Positions 7,899 to 16,542 of a DNA stretch of 23,015 bases are shown one piece after another. A program made the position numbers and the translations under genes. The notes under the pieces were generated by a model, which saw nothing but the letters and a program-made list of their open reading frames with translations, did not search any database and was not told the DNA's origin. Each line of letters begins with the position of its first letter. The stretch's first letter is position 1. This DNA is from Paulinella micropora (taxonomy: Eukaryota; Cercozoa; Imbricatea; Euglyphida): NCBI GenBank assembly GCA_009731375.1, contig BJOX01000124.1:343314-366328 (forward strand). The letters run 5' to 3'.

Positions 7899-8035
7899 AT
7901 TATTATTATTATTATTATAATTATTATTACTATTATTATCATTGTTATTATTATTATTACTATCATTATTATTATTATTATTATTATTATCATCATCATC
8001 ATCATCATCATCATCATTTTTATCATTATTACTCG
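7897..8035 (+). repeat. LINE tail: (ATT)n with ATC/ACT variants
   Basis: The trinucleotide tail starts directly after the LINE 3' module. It runs as ATT with scattered TAC, ATC and TAA variants and holds a (CAT)n block at about 7990-8017. Open frames in it code only for homopolymers and are not genes. Confidence 0.85.
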
Positions 8036-8086
8036 CACTAATATATTTGGTGTCGTGTGTGGTTGTGTTGCGATTAGGAGGGTCAC

Positions 8087-8560
8087 ATGGGTTGTGTCTT
8101 CGCGCGCTTTTCTCCCTCTCCTGCCCGCTCTCCCTCTCCCTGCCCGCCCTCCTCCGACTGCACTTCTTGTTGTTCCTCTACCACTTCTTTTACCCCTTCT
8201 TCTTCTTCTTCCGCTTCTTCTTCCCTGTCGTCCTCCACCGGTTCGTGCTCGTCTACCTCATCTCCTTCCTGCTCACACAACGGGCTAAATTCTTCTTCAC
8301 ATCCTTCCAAAAGTGAAGGCTCCTCGTCCTCAGCCCATCCTCCTCCCTCCTGCTTTTCTTCTTCTTCTTCTTCTTCTTCTTCTTCTTCTTCTTCTTCCTC
8401 CTCCTCCTCCTCCTCCTCCTCCTCTCCTGTACTGGAGCTGCTAGCCATCGGCATCAACTCGCCCCTCTTCGCGCCCTACGACAGCTCAGACGTGCACGCA
8501 GAGGCCGGTCTCGCGCCTGCCTCACCTTTCAAAGACATATACGCGCACCACACTGCCAGC
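8087..8560 (+). CDS. Possible exon: Ser-rich plus-strand frame over polypyrimidine DNA
   Basis: An open plus-strand frame begins MGCVFARFSPS and is mostly Ser, Pro and Cys, encoded by TTC/TCC repeats. It then runs through a less repetitive part (about 8425-8560) containing LELLAIGINSPLFAPYDSS and PFKDIYAHH, which looks protein-like, before entering a C-tract and a gap. The minus strand over 8083-8457 is also open and would encode a Glu-rich acidic protein with a stop before any further N-terminal extension. Low-complexity DNA keeps both strands open, so neither is established. If the plus frame is real it may belong to the same host gene as the exons at 11732-14553. Confidence 0.25.
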
Positions 8561-8564
8561 CACC

Positions 8565-8601
<37 letters not shown>

Positions 8602-8610
8602 TTTTTTTTT
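8356..8610 (+). repeat. (TTC)n, (TCC)n and poly-C/poly-T tracts
   Basis: (CTT)n at about 8356-8398 passes into (CCT)n at about 8398-8424. After ~140 bp of mixed sequence there is a C-tract (about 8566-8600) and a T-tract (8601-8610) ending at an assembly gap. These are long polypyrimidine blocks able to form triplex DNA. The C-tract length is likely to be unreliable. Confidence 0.85.
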
Positions 8611-8620
8611 NNNNNNNNNN
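8611..8620. other. Assembly gap (10 N)
   Basis: Ten N directly follow a long homopolymer run, so the gap is probably a sequencing failure at low-complexity DNA and its true size is unknown. Confidence 0.95.
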
Positions 8621-8687
8621 TACTACTACTACCACCATTGCTACTGCTACTATTGCTACTGCTACTACTGCTACTGCTGCTGCTTAG

Positions 8688-8721
8688 GCACGGTGGCCGA
8701 GTGCGCGCGGCGAGGCATAAG
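8688..8721 (+). CDS. Weak candidate exon
   Basis: A 34 nt non-repetitive stretch sits between TTAG (8684-8687) and GTGCAC (8722), flanked by (TAC)n on the left and (CATA)n on the right. In one frame it reads TVAECARRGI. It may be an exon of the host gene continued at 11732. The same bases also resemble the 5' end of a tRNA-Leu or tRNA-Ser (A box TGGCCGAGTG), but no T-arm follows. Phase with the next candidate cannot be settled. Confidence 0.2.
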
Positions 8722-8740
8722 GTGCACACAGCACAACAGA

Positions 8741-9099
8741 CAGACATATACCTACATACATAAATACATACATAAATACATACATACATACATACATACA
8801 TACATACATCTGGCTGGGCTGGATAGTGCGTGTTGTTACTTGTTGTTGTTACTTGTTGTTGTTACTTGTTGTTGTTACTTGTTGTTGTTACTTGTTATTG
8901 TTACTTGCTACTTGTTGTTGTTGCTTGTTGTTACTCTTGTTGCTTGTTGTTGTTACTTGTTATTTGTCGTCGAGGGTGCGTGTTGTTACGTGTTGTTACG
9001 TGTTGTTGTTGCTGTTCGCTTCCAGGCTGGAGGGAGTGTGTTGCTACGTGACGCGTCCGCCCTGCAGCCACTGCTTCCGACAACTAGCACGCGCTGGTC

Positions 9100-9156
<57 letters not shown>

Positions 9157-9181
9157 CTCTCTCTCTCTCTCTCTCAGTATG

Positions 9182-9278
<97 letters not shown>

Positions 9279-9280
9279 AT
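8741..9280 (+). repeat. Microsatellites: (CATA)n, (GTTGTTACTT)n, (TCTG)n, (CT)n
   Basis: (ATACATAA/CATA)n lies at about 8746-8809. A GTT-rich minisatellite with a ~15 bp period (ACTTGTTGTTGTT core) covers about 8826-9015. (TCTG)n at about 9101-9122 passes into an interrupted (CT)n tract reaching the gap at 9281. The non-repetitive island at about 9020-9095 has no clear gene. Confidence 0.9.
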
Positions 9281-9290
9281 NNNNNNNNNN
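9281..9290. other. Assembly gap (10 N)
   Basis: Ten N follow a long (CT)n tract. The real length is unknown. Confidence 0.95.
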
Positions 9291-9413
9291 GCTGTCTAGG
9301 CATCAAGTGCATGGTACGTGTGTGTATCTAGGCATGACACGCATAGTGATGTGTGCATCTAGGCATAGAGTGCATGGTAGGTGTGTGTGTGTGTGTGTGT
9401 GTGTGTTATCTAG

Positions 9414-9466
9414 GCGCCACTCGCATAGTCAGCCCAGCGCTCACCAACTCCGCCCCCTGCCTACAG
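9414..9466 (+). CDS. Weak candidate exon
   Basis: A 53 nt non-repetitive island lies between CTAG (9410-9413) and GTGCCG (9467). One frame reads ATRIVSPALTNSAPCLQ and another RHSHSQPSAHQLRPLPT, both open. Two degenerate copies of its start (CTAGGCATGACACGCATAG and CTAGGCATAGAGTGCATGG) lie just upstream at about 9330-9380, so it could also be part of a local tandem repeat. It is listed because it has the same AG..GT layout between microsatellites as the better exons at 11732-14553. Confidence 0.25.
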
Positions 9467-9475
9467 GTGCCGATA

Positions 9476-9478
<3 letters not shown>

Positions 9479-9556
<78 letters not shown>

Positions 9557-9603
9557 ATGTATATATATGTATATATATACATATATATATGTAATATATA
9601 GAA

Positions 9604-9636
<33 letters not shown>

Positions 9637-9763
9637 ATGTATATATTTAAGTAATAAATGTATATATGAAATGTGTATATGTGTACACATATATCTATAT
9701 ATGTATGTATCTATGTATGTATGTATGTATGTATATATATATATAATATACATACATGTATAT

Positions 9764-9795
<32 letters not shown>
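9479..9795 (+). repeat. (CT)n, (AT)n and (GTAT)n microsatellites
   Basis: (CT)n (about 9479-9508) changes to alternating AT with interspersed GTAT, CACA and GTGT blocks up to the MITE at 9796. No coding potential is visible. Confidence 0.9.
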
Positions 9796-9798
<3 letters not shown>

Positions 9799-10193
9799 TT
9801 ATCAGACCTGTCTATTCGCTTATGTACCATAAGCGACCAAAATCACGAAAACTGACACACAGTTCTCAAAAGCATACCTTTGTTTCATAAAAACACACAC
9901 ATGTTTGTTACATTTTTGCAAACAGAGCAATGGGGAATGAATTTAGACAACCAAAAAAAAACGACAAAAAGGACATGTTTTTTTCAAAAACATGTACATA
10001 AATAAATTTATGTCCTTTTTGTCGTTTTTTTTTTTTGTTGGTCTAAATTCATTTCCCATTGCTCTGTTTGCAAAAATGTAACGAACATGTGTGTGTTTTT
10101 ATAAAACAAAGGTATGTTTTTGAGAAATATGTGTCAGTTTTCGTGATTTTGGTCGCTTATGGTACATAAGCGAATAGACAGGTCTGATAAACA
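9796..10193. mobile_element. 398 bp fold-back MITE with TA target site
   Basis: The left arm (9796-9976) and right arm (10010-10193) are inverted copies of ~180 bp, differing at only a handful of positions and in A/T run length, around a ~33 bp centre. The ends are TGTTTATCAGACC..GGTCTGATAAACA, flanked on both sides by TA (9794-9795, 10194-10195), which fits a TA target-site duplication of the Tc1/mariner type. Each arm holds a small hairpin near its outer end, CGCTTATG..CATAAGCG with a 3 nt loop. The centre holds another inverted pair (ACATGTTTTT/AAAAACATGT). No ORF is present, so it would depend on a transposase made elsewhere. Confidence 0.85.
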
Positions 10194-10222
10194 TAAATGA
10201 TCATAAAAAAAGAAGAGAAACA

Positions 10223-10257
10223 TATGTGTTATTATGTGTTATTATGTGTTATTATGT
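10223..10257 (+). repeat. Short tandem repeat, TGTTATTATG units
   Basis: Three consecutive copies of TGTTATTATG with a partial fourth lie just beyond the MITE. A short inverted pair, CCTACCAT..ATGGTAGG, follows at about 10309-10335. Confidence 0.7.
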
Positions 10258-10394
10258 GTGCTGTGTGTACCTGTTTTCTGCTTCTGCTCTTGCTTCTTTC
10301 TCCAGGTACCTACCATGCATGCATATGGTATGGTAGGGACTTTTTATTGTGGAGTCCAACACTTTTTTTTTTTTTTGTTTTTTTAGTTGATTTT

Positions 10395-10891
10395 TTGTCC
10401 TTTTTTTAAGTTTTCGTAAGCTTGGATAATTTCTGAGGAGGTTTTCCCCCCCCCTCAGTAAATTTACGAGCTCTGAGCTAATCTTCAACCCCCATGGGTT
10501 GGTTTTCAGCTGCGAGCCAATGCTCGAACAGCTTGAGTTGTTTTTTTTTCCTCGAACAGCCTGAGTTGTTTTTTTTCCTTTTCTTCGTCTCTCTTCTTTT
10601 CTCTCTTCATTTATTCTATTTTCTCTTTTCTATTCAATTCTACTTTTCTCATCTCTATTATCTCTTCAATTGCATCTCTCTTCTTCATACAATTACTCAT
10701 CTGTCTCTGCAATTCAATCCTTTCTCATCCAATCTACTCTGTATCATGTCTGCTTTCGTTTCATTTCTTAATTTATGTTTTGTTAATTCAGACATTCTCT
10801 TATCTCTCATCTTATCTAGCCATTTATTGTTTTCTTCTCTTTCAACATACTCGTTATCACTATTTTCTTCGCGATCGTCACTCTCACTCAT
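10395..10891 (-). pseudogene. Relic of a coiled-coil gene related to 21199-21675
   Basis: Read on the minus strand, an ATG at 10891 opens an acidic start (MSESDDREENS) followed by a Lys/Glu-rich helical stretch, with a stop at about 10697. Other frames then continue: a coiled-coil-like piece (KKRDAIEEIIEMRKVELNRK), and after a ~28 bp tandem duplication over an A-run, a tail with FEHWL, NQPMG, LRAR and SEIIQAY in one frame interrupted by TAG. The tail aligns with the end of the gene at 21199-21675 (LEKWL, KFPMS, FARN, DELIVKY), with about 15 identities over ~44 residues by eye. Both genes begin MSE. At least two frame changes and two stops show decay. Function is unknown. Confidence 0.6.
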
Positions 10892-10924
10892 GTTCGTTGT
10901 TGTCTTGTTTTTTGTTGCCGAAAA

Positions 10925-10985
10925 AGTTGGCCAACTAGTGCAGTGGTCAACTAGTGCAGTGGTCAACTTTTCCAGAAACTGGAAA
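10925..10985. repeat. Short tandem repeat upstream of the relic gene
   Basis: Two copies of GGTCAACTAGTGCAGT-like sequence (the first starting GGCCAACT) end in GGTCAACTTTTCCAG, followed by the small palindrome CCAGAAACTGG. It lies 5' of the minus-strand relic's ATG and could be part of its promoter. Confidence 0.5.
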
Positions 10986-11049
10986 ACATGATCTCTTTCC
11001 TTATTTTTCTTGTGATAGGTGGTGCATTTCTTCACAAATGAGCAACTGA

Positions 11050-11728
<679 letters not shown>

Positions 11729-11731
11729 TAG

Positions 11732-11764
11732 GCCGCGAAAGAGCTGGGCATCGAGCTCGTAGCG
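11732..11764 (+). CDS. Probable exon of a host gene
   Basis: This 33 nt exon lies between CTAG (11728-11731) and GTCCAT, reading [11 protein letters not shown] in phase 0. An alternative donor (GTAGCG at 11759) would shorten it by two codons. It is the only non-repetitive sequence between a ~590 bp (TCTA)n array and a TATTG array, and its codons are GC-rich at third positions like those of the later exons. It joins in phase with the exons at 12529, 13228, 13860 and 14491. No protein family is recognised. Confidence 0.45.
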
Positions 11765-11772
11765 GTCCATGC

Positions 11773-12018
11773 ATATGTATTGTATTGTATTGTATTGAAT
11801 TGTATTGAATTGTATTGAATTGTATTGTATTGTATTGTATTGTACTGTATTGTATTTTATTATTGTTATTGTTATTGTATTGTATTGTATTGTATTGTGC
11901 TGTGTTGTATTGAAATTATATTGTAGTTGTATTGTCATGGTTTTGTTTGTTTTGTATTGTATTGTTACATGCTCAGGGAGACTGTGTGTGCGTGTGTTGG
12001 TGGGTGGGAGGTGGAGGT

Positions 12019-12058
<40 letters not shown>
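11773..12058 (+). repeat. (TATTG)n pentanucleotide and long G-tract
   Basis: TGTAT/TGAAT pentanucleotides run from about 11775 to 11965. After a short non-repetitive piece, a G-tract (about 12018-12057) ends at a gap. This fills the intron after the 11732 exon. Confidence 0.9.
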
Positions 12059-12068
12059 NNNNNNNNNN
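12059..12068. other. Assembly gap (10 N)
   Basis: Ten N at the end of a ~40 nt G-tract, the same situation as the gap after the C-tract at 8611. True size unknown. Confidence 0.95.
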
Positions 12069-12123
<55 letters not shown>

Positions 12124-12124
12124 C

Positions 12125-12186
<62 letters not shown>

Positions 12187-12198
12187 CAGCAGCATTAA

Positions 12199-12288
<90 letters not shown>

Positions 12289-12289
12289 C

Positions 12290-12340
<51 letters not shown>

Positions 12341-12372
12341 TGTAGTAGTAGTAGTAGTAGTAGTAGCAGTAG

Positions 12373-12408
<36 letters not shown>

Positions 12409-12472
12409 CAGTAATAGTAGTAGTAGTGTGTATATACATACATACATACATACATGCATATATATATATATA

Positions 12473-12508
<36 letters not shown>

Positions 12509-12510
12509 GC
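12069..12510 (+). repeat. (GTA)n/(TTA)n, (CATA)n and (TG)n arrays
   Basis: About 360 bp of GTA units, interrupted by GCA variants and an internal (ATT)n block (about 12198-12247), are followed by (CATA)n, (AT)n and (TG)n up to about 12507. Frames in all phases stay open and code for homopolymers. None is called as a gene. Confidence 0.95.
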
Positions 12511-12528
12511 GTGTTGTGTGTGTGTTAG

Positions 12529-12597
12529 GTGCAGGACACGCGGGCGCGGCAGCTGTGGCGGGACGAACGTGCTGCGGCGCACATAGACATGGACAAG
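12529..12597 (+). CDS. Probable exon of a host gene
   Basis: This 69 nt exon lies between TTAG (12525-12528) and GTGCTA, reading VQDTRARQLWRDERAAAHID in phase 0. An alternative acceptor (GCAG, 12534) would start at the third codon, in the same phase. The bases are GC-rich and non-repetitive within microsatellite DNA. Its 3' end is tandemly duplicated: CATAGACATGGACAAGGTGC (from about 12581) recurs, altered, as CATAGACATCCACAAGGAGC 32 bp later. The Arg/Glu/Asp-rich segment looks helical. Function is unknown. Confidence 0.55.
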
Positions 12598-12739
12598 GTG
12601 CTAAACATACATGCATAGACATCCACAAGGAGCTAAGTACATGCATGAATGTATCCGCTGGTAGTTTGTGACTGTGCAACGTTTGGTTAGCAGGTCCTTT
12701 GCGCATTTGTGTGTGGAGGGCTTGTATTTGTAAATGTAA

Positions 12740-12960
12740 GTGCGTCATGAATAAATAAATAAATGAATGAATGAATGAATGAATGGATGGATGGATGGAT
12801 GGATGGATGGATGGATGGGGATGGATGGATGGATGAATGAATGAATGAATGATTGAATGAATGAATGAATGAAGCAATGAATGAGTGAGTGAACAAATAT
12901 GTATCTGTGCATAAGTGTATGTATGTATGTATGTATGTATGTGTTGTGCACGTGTGTATC
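12740..12960 (+). repeat. (AATA)n, (GAAT)n, (GGAT)n and (GTAT)n tetranucleotides
   Basis: A chain of related tetranucleotides, AATA to GAAT to GGAT and back to GAAT, then GTAT (about 12916-12942). Each block differs from the next by one base. Intronic by position. Confidence 0.9.
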
Positions 12961-12993
12961 TGTACACATGTGCGTCAACGTGGTTGCTTAGTT

Positions 12994-13081
12994 GCGTCTG
13001 AGCTGTGTGGTCAAGCGTATTGGTGTTGGTGTGAGGTGGCGTCTGAGCTGTGGTCAAACGTATTGGTGTTGGTGTGAGGTG
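12994..13081 (+). repeat. 45 bp tandem duplication
   Basis: GCGTCTGAGCTGTG and GTATTGGTGTTGGTGTGAGG occur at 12994-13038 and again at 13039-13081, with a TG deletion and one base change. It lies in the intron between the exons at 12529 and 13228. Confidence 0.85.
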
Positions 13082-13089
13082 TAAACTGT

Positions 13090-13167
13090 ACGCGCGCGCG
13101 CGCGTGTGTGTATGTGTGTGTGTGTGTATGTATGTATGTATGCATATGTGTGTGTGTGCGTGTGTGT

Positions 13168-13220
<53 letters not shown>
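13090..13220 (+). repeat. (CG)n and (TG)n tract
   Basis: (CG)n at about 13090-13104, then (TG)n interrupted by GTAT and CG. It leads straight into the GCAG acceptor of the exon at 13228 and has high Z-DNA potential. Confidence 0.85.
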
Positions 13221-13227
13221 CGTGCAG

Positions 13228-13275
13228 GTGAAGGTGTTGCGGGCGGAACGCAAGGCCAAATCCAAACTACGCAAG
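13228..13275 (+). CDS. Probable exon of a host gene
   Basis: This 48 nt exon lies between GCAG (13224-13227) and GTGACA, reading VKVLRAERKAKSKLRK in phase 0, a strongly basic helical segment. It stands between a (TG)n tract and a (CTTT)n tract. A diverged copy of its second half (ATSKLRQ before GTGCGC) lies at about 13519-13543 in the next intron. Together with the neighbouring exons it suggests a basic, probably nuclear protein. The family is not recognised. Confidence 0.55.
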
Positions 13276-13289
13276 GTGACATTGCCCTA

Positions 13290-13295
13290 CTCCTC

Positions 13296-13333
<38 letters not shown>

Positions 13334-13512
13334 TTCCTTCCTTCCTTCTTCCTTTCTTTTTTCTTTCCTTTCTTTTTTCTTTTCTTTTCTTTTCTTTTCT
13401 TTCTTTTCTTTCTTTCTTTCTTTCTTTCTTCCCTTTTCTTTCTTCCCTTTCTTTCTTTCTTTCTTCTTTCTTTCTTCCCTCTTCTTTCTTTCTTCCAGTT
13501 TCTTTCTTTCTT
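13290..13512 (+). repeat. (CTTT)n polypyrimidine array
   Basis: About 220 bp of CTTT with CCTT and TTTC variants, almost free of purines on the plus strand. It fills the intron after 13275. Confidence 0.95.
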
Positions 13513-13516
13513 CCTT

Positions 13517-13545
13517 CTGCAAAGCCACATCCAAACTGCGTCAAG
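13517..13545 (+). pseudogene. Degenerate copy of the exon at 13228
   Basis: GCAAAGCCACATCCAAACTG here parallels GCAAGGCCAAATCCAAACTA at 13250-13269. One frame reads KATSKLRQ against KAKSKLRK, and the last codon is followed by GTGCGC. It lacks a good AG directly upstream. It is either a relic of a tandem exon duplication or, less likely, an alternative exon. Confidence 0.4.
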
Positions 13546-13594
13546 TGCGCCTGCTCTTCTTCTTTCCTTTTTCTCTTTCTTCTTACTCACTTCC

Positions 13595-13617
13595 GCACTT
13601 ACTTACTTGCTTACTTG

Positions 13618-13652
<35 letters not shown>

Positions 13653-13787
13653 GCTTACTTACTTGCTTACTTGCTTGCTTAGTTCCTTACTTACTTGCTT
13701 ACTTACTCACTGACTTTCTTACTTACTTACTTTACTTGCTTTATTTATAATATCAAATATACTTGCTTTATTTATAATATCAAATAT
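13595..13787 (+). repeat. (ACTT)n array and a perfect 27 bp tandem repeat
   Basis: ACTT/GCTT units run from about 13598 to 13735. ACTTGCTTTATTTATAATAT plus CAAATAT then occurs twice in a row, exactly, at 13734-13760 and 13761-13787. This is the intron before the exon at 13860. Confidence 0.9.
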
Positions 13788-13859
13788 ATATGTTATATAA
13801 GTATAATATAAATGATTGCATGTATTTTTATATTTAATATACATAACGCTGGCATATAG

Positions 13860-14192
13860 GCGGCGGCGCAGCAGCGGCGCCAGCAGTCCGGCAACATCAA
13901 CATTAACAGCAACAGCAACGGCAAGAGCAAGGATAAGAGCAACTACAGCGGCAACGGCAGCAGCAAGGAGCCGTCCCCGGCCGGTCCCAGCAGGCAGGAT
14001 CGGCAGCAGGCCGGGCCGGCGAGGCAGGACGATGGGCCGACCCGGTCCACGCTGGGCAAGCGCAAGACGCGCGGCGCGGGCCGCCAGGGGCAGCACGCGG
14101 CGGACAGGCCAGATAGACTGGGCCAGGAGCGGCACGTGTCGGAGGAGGAAGAGGGGGAGGAGGACCCAGTCATCGCGGCGTGGGCCGACGAG
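13860..14192 (+). CDS. Probable large exon of a host gene, low-complexity basic/acidic
   Basis: This 333 nt (111 codon) exon lies between ATAG (13856-13859) and GTCGCA, phase 0 at both ends. It starts Gln/Arg-rich (AAAQQRRQQS), passes through an Asn/Ser/Lys part (NSNSNGKSKDK) and a Pro/Arg/Gln part with a likely nuclear localisation signal (LGKRKTRG), then ends with an acidic patch (SEEEEGEEDP) and VIAAWADE. It is GC-rich and lacks repeats, unlike its flanks. The composition suits a disordered tail of a nuclear or nucleolar protein. No family is recognised. Confidence 0.6.
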
Positions 14193-14220
14193 GTCGCAGC
14201 TGTGCCTGCTGCTCGCTGGC

Positions 14221-14223
14221 TTG

Positions 14224-14274
<51 letters not shown>

Positions 14275-14300
14275 CCTACCTACCTACCTACCTACCATCA
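14221..14300 (+). repeat. (TATC)n passing into (TACC)n
   Basis: Tetranucleotide tract of about 75 bp in the last intron. (ACCT)n follows near 14418-14458. The ~110 bp of non-repetitive sequence between them has no clear gene. Confidence 0.9.
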
Positions 14301-14490
14301 GACTGCACATTACCGGGGCCTAGTGCCCATCTCCAGCCCGCTGCCCAGCCACGAACTGTTGGCGGGGTGGAATGGATGCCTATGTCTTCGGATATGCAGA
14401 GCTGATAGACCAAACATACCTACCTACCTACCTACCTACCTACCAACCTGCCTACCTACATAGCTACCTGTGTGCGTTGTCTGCTGGCAG

Positions 14491-14553
14491 GCGCTGAAGG
14501 CTGTAGGGAGCATGGACGCGGGTTCTGGCGTGGAGCCGATAGAGATGGAGTAG
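14491..14553 (+). CDS. Probable last exon of the host gene
   Basis: This exon starts after GCAG (14487-14490). Twenty codons in phase 0 (ALKAVGSMDAGSG then VEPIEME) end in TAG (14551-14553). The five exons from 11732 on add up to 181 codons without a stop, all joined at phase 0. A ~34 bp tandem duplication covers the stop: GCGTGGAGCCGATAGAGATG at 14529 recurs as GCGTGGGGCCGATAGAGATG at 14563, each followed by GAGTAG. Upstream exons and the start of the gene are not securely located. Confidence 0.55.
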   Translation, partial: ALKAVGSMDAGSGVEPIEME

Positions 14554-16542
14554 CAAGGGTGCGCGTGGGGCCGATAGAGATGGAGTAGGCAGGGCTCGCG
14601 GGGACCAGGTTTATTACTGACAGCATTCAAACTGCAAAATAGTCCAGCTTTGAACTCATTTTTCACATTCAACATTTACGGTGCGAAAATACTGAGCACA
14701 TCATGTGAAAGCTTTTGTTGTGAGCTTTCAAAGGATGGTTTTAGATTTGTCATACTATTAGCATAAGGATCGATGGAAACTGGTGAGATCAAAGTTCTAT
14801 GATTTCGCCACGTGAATGTCGCCAGCAATACCTAACAACAGTGGAGATGCAGTAGTAGGTCCCCGAGCCTCCGAGCCCGCCCTCCGCGCCCATCCAGTGG
14901 CAGATCTCCGTCATAATCGTTGCACGACATCACTTTCGACCCAATGATTCGCTGGAATCGCTGGAATGCTCGCTTGCATTCTAGTTCATGATTATGCCTT
15001 TCACTTTACAATTACTAAGCATGAAGTTGAAGGGTTGAGTCGTCAACTGGCACGACTGGTTAGTTTTTTCCTTTTATTGAAAAAACTCGTATGCAAAACA
15101 AGTAGGGAGTGGATTTGTGTAAGGGTCAGGCCTTTCTGATCAGTGAAATATTAAGTTAGGCTTATTTAGCACTATTAATTAAATTAAATTAAATTATTAA
15201 CTCTTACACAGCTGAATTCAATCACCAACATTTGTGGATTCAATGCACGGGTGACCGTTCATTTGCGAATAAAAAAAAACACTGCATCGTTATGAAGCTA
15301 AACTGCATCGGGCCCGTGCATGACCGTAAGGATTTCTTAAGAAGTTGACTCACTTAAACAGTATTGAGAGTATTAGAAGCAGGTTTAACGTCTCCCAGGC
15401 GTCCCCAGTTGACTAGATAACCAGCTCCAAACGTTCTTTTATAGGTAATTCACGCACTACAGACAGAAGCAGGTGGAAGAGCGCATAGATGAAGCGATGG
15501 CCAGGCACGATTAATGACCGTCCGACCATGCACCTGGTGAGGGCAGGCTCTGAATATTAACTTAGTACTACATGGCCGTTTCCAGCCGACACACAGGACC
15601 ACTTACAATACTAACCAAGTTGAGACGGTGGTCTCTGGAGTGGTCCTCCCTCCACCCTTTGTTGAACACAAAAAATAGAATCAAGTTCAACGTGACTCGT
15701 TTGAGCAGAGCATCAAGGGGAGCGTCCAGGAATCCGTCCCGCCTCAGCGCATGCTCCAGTTAGCCGTGCAGTCCACGCTGCAGAGGCACTACGTCCACCA
15801 GAAGCGGTCACGGTGGAAGCGCCGGGGGCTGGTGCTGACCAGAGAAGCGACAGGCAGGACCCCCCTGCGTCAGCTAATCAGCCTCAGGCTCCCGTCAGAC
15901 TTCGCCACGCCCCCTCAAAACCAAACCGAAGATAAGTAAGATTCCCATATGTAATTTCATCGCCAATAGGTGTTTATTAGTGTCAGTTTTATCAATATCG
16001 AAACTTTCAATACTATATTAAAATTCAGTTGGAAAGCTTTCAGATTGTTTAATCATATTGAAAAAGATGGCGGGGCAGGCAGAGCAGAAGTTTGATAGCT
16101 TTAGATAGAGAGGTGTTTGGGCCCGCAGGGCATGACTACTATAGGTACCACTATAGCACACTTATCTTTTATATAAAATAAGGCTATTTTTATATAAATT
16201 AGTCTTACTATTAATTTCAATAAAAATATATATAATTTTATCCAAATTCAATATAACAATCATTAAGCCATACATAGTCTATATTTGAATTTCTCTCAAA
16301 CTCTAAAAAAAAGATAACTTATCTATCTTTTTCCAAATAAATACCAAGAGACATTAAAACCTGTTTCTTAGTTTTTTATGCTGTGCTAGACTTAGTTATC
16401 TTTTTTGAAAAAAATTAAAAAGTCCTCCCTATTGCGAGTTTGATTATTTTCTATTTAAATAAATACAAATTATATTATATACATTTAAAAATCACGAGCG
16501 ATTTTTGCTATATAACACAAAAACAAGTTTCTGTTTATATAA
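14554..16542. other. Stretch without a recognised gene
   Basis: After the duplicated exon end this is mixed sequence that becomes AT-rich beyond about 15930. Seen: a TGAAAGC..GCTTTCA hairpin near 14705-14732, AATTA repeats near 15175-15200, and the inverted pair AAAAAAGATAACT (16307-16319)/AGTTATCTTTTTT (16394-16406). A GC-richer island at 15600-15940 holds a short ORF listed separately. The left edge of the Polinton-like element must lie somewhere here. No long terminal inverted repeat was found by eye. Confidence 0.5.
15751..15939 (+). CDS. Short basic ORF, doubtful
   Basis: This 62-codon frame starts MLQLAVQSTLQRHYVHQ and is rich in Arg, Lys and Gln, ending PQNQTEDK before TAA. It lies on a GC-rich island flanked by AT-rich DNA, which may mark a host exon or an old insert. 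An upstream frame (15572-15763) overlaps it. No motif was recognised and chance cannot be excluded. Confidence 0.2.
   Translation: MLQLAVQSTLQRHYVHQKRSRWKRRGLVLTREATGRTPLRQLISLRLPSDFATPPQNQTEDK

Larger units (their letters stand above)
2777..8035 (+). mobile_element. APE-type LINE retrotransposon (minimum extent)
   Basis: This is a non-LTR retrotransposon with one uninterrupted ORF (2777-7885), a very short 3' module and a trinucleotide tail of ATT/ATC units (about 7897-8035). The intact 1702-codon frame suggests a recent insertion or ongoing selection. Its 3' module and tail match those of the SINEs in the same window. The 5' boundary is not resolved and no target-site duplication was found. 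The clade could not be assigned by eye. The single fused ORF, APE-type endonuclease, C-terminal CX2C..HX4C knuckle and lack of a visible RNase H would have to be placed by a tree. Confidence 0.85.

Noticed and set aside
8685-8722. tRNA-Leu/Ser gene start (GGCACGGTGGCCGAGTG)
   Set aside because: The match ends after the A box. No anticodon arm, T-arm or B box follows. It is kept only as a weak exon candidate.
8826-9015. Telomere-like repeat
   Set aside because: The GTTGTTACTT unit varies in length and does not match TTAGGG, TTTAGGG or TTTTAGGG types. It is an internal minisatellite.
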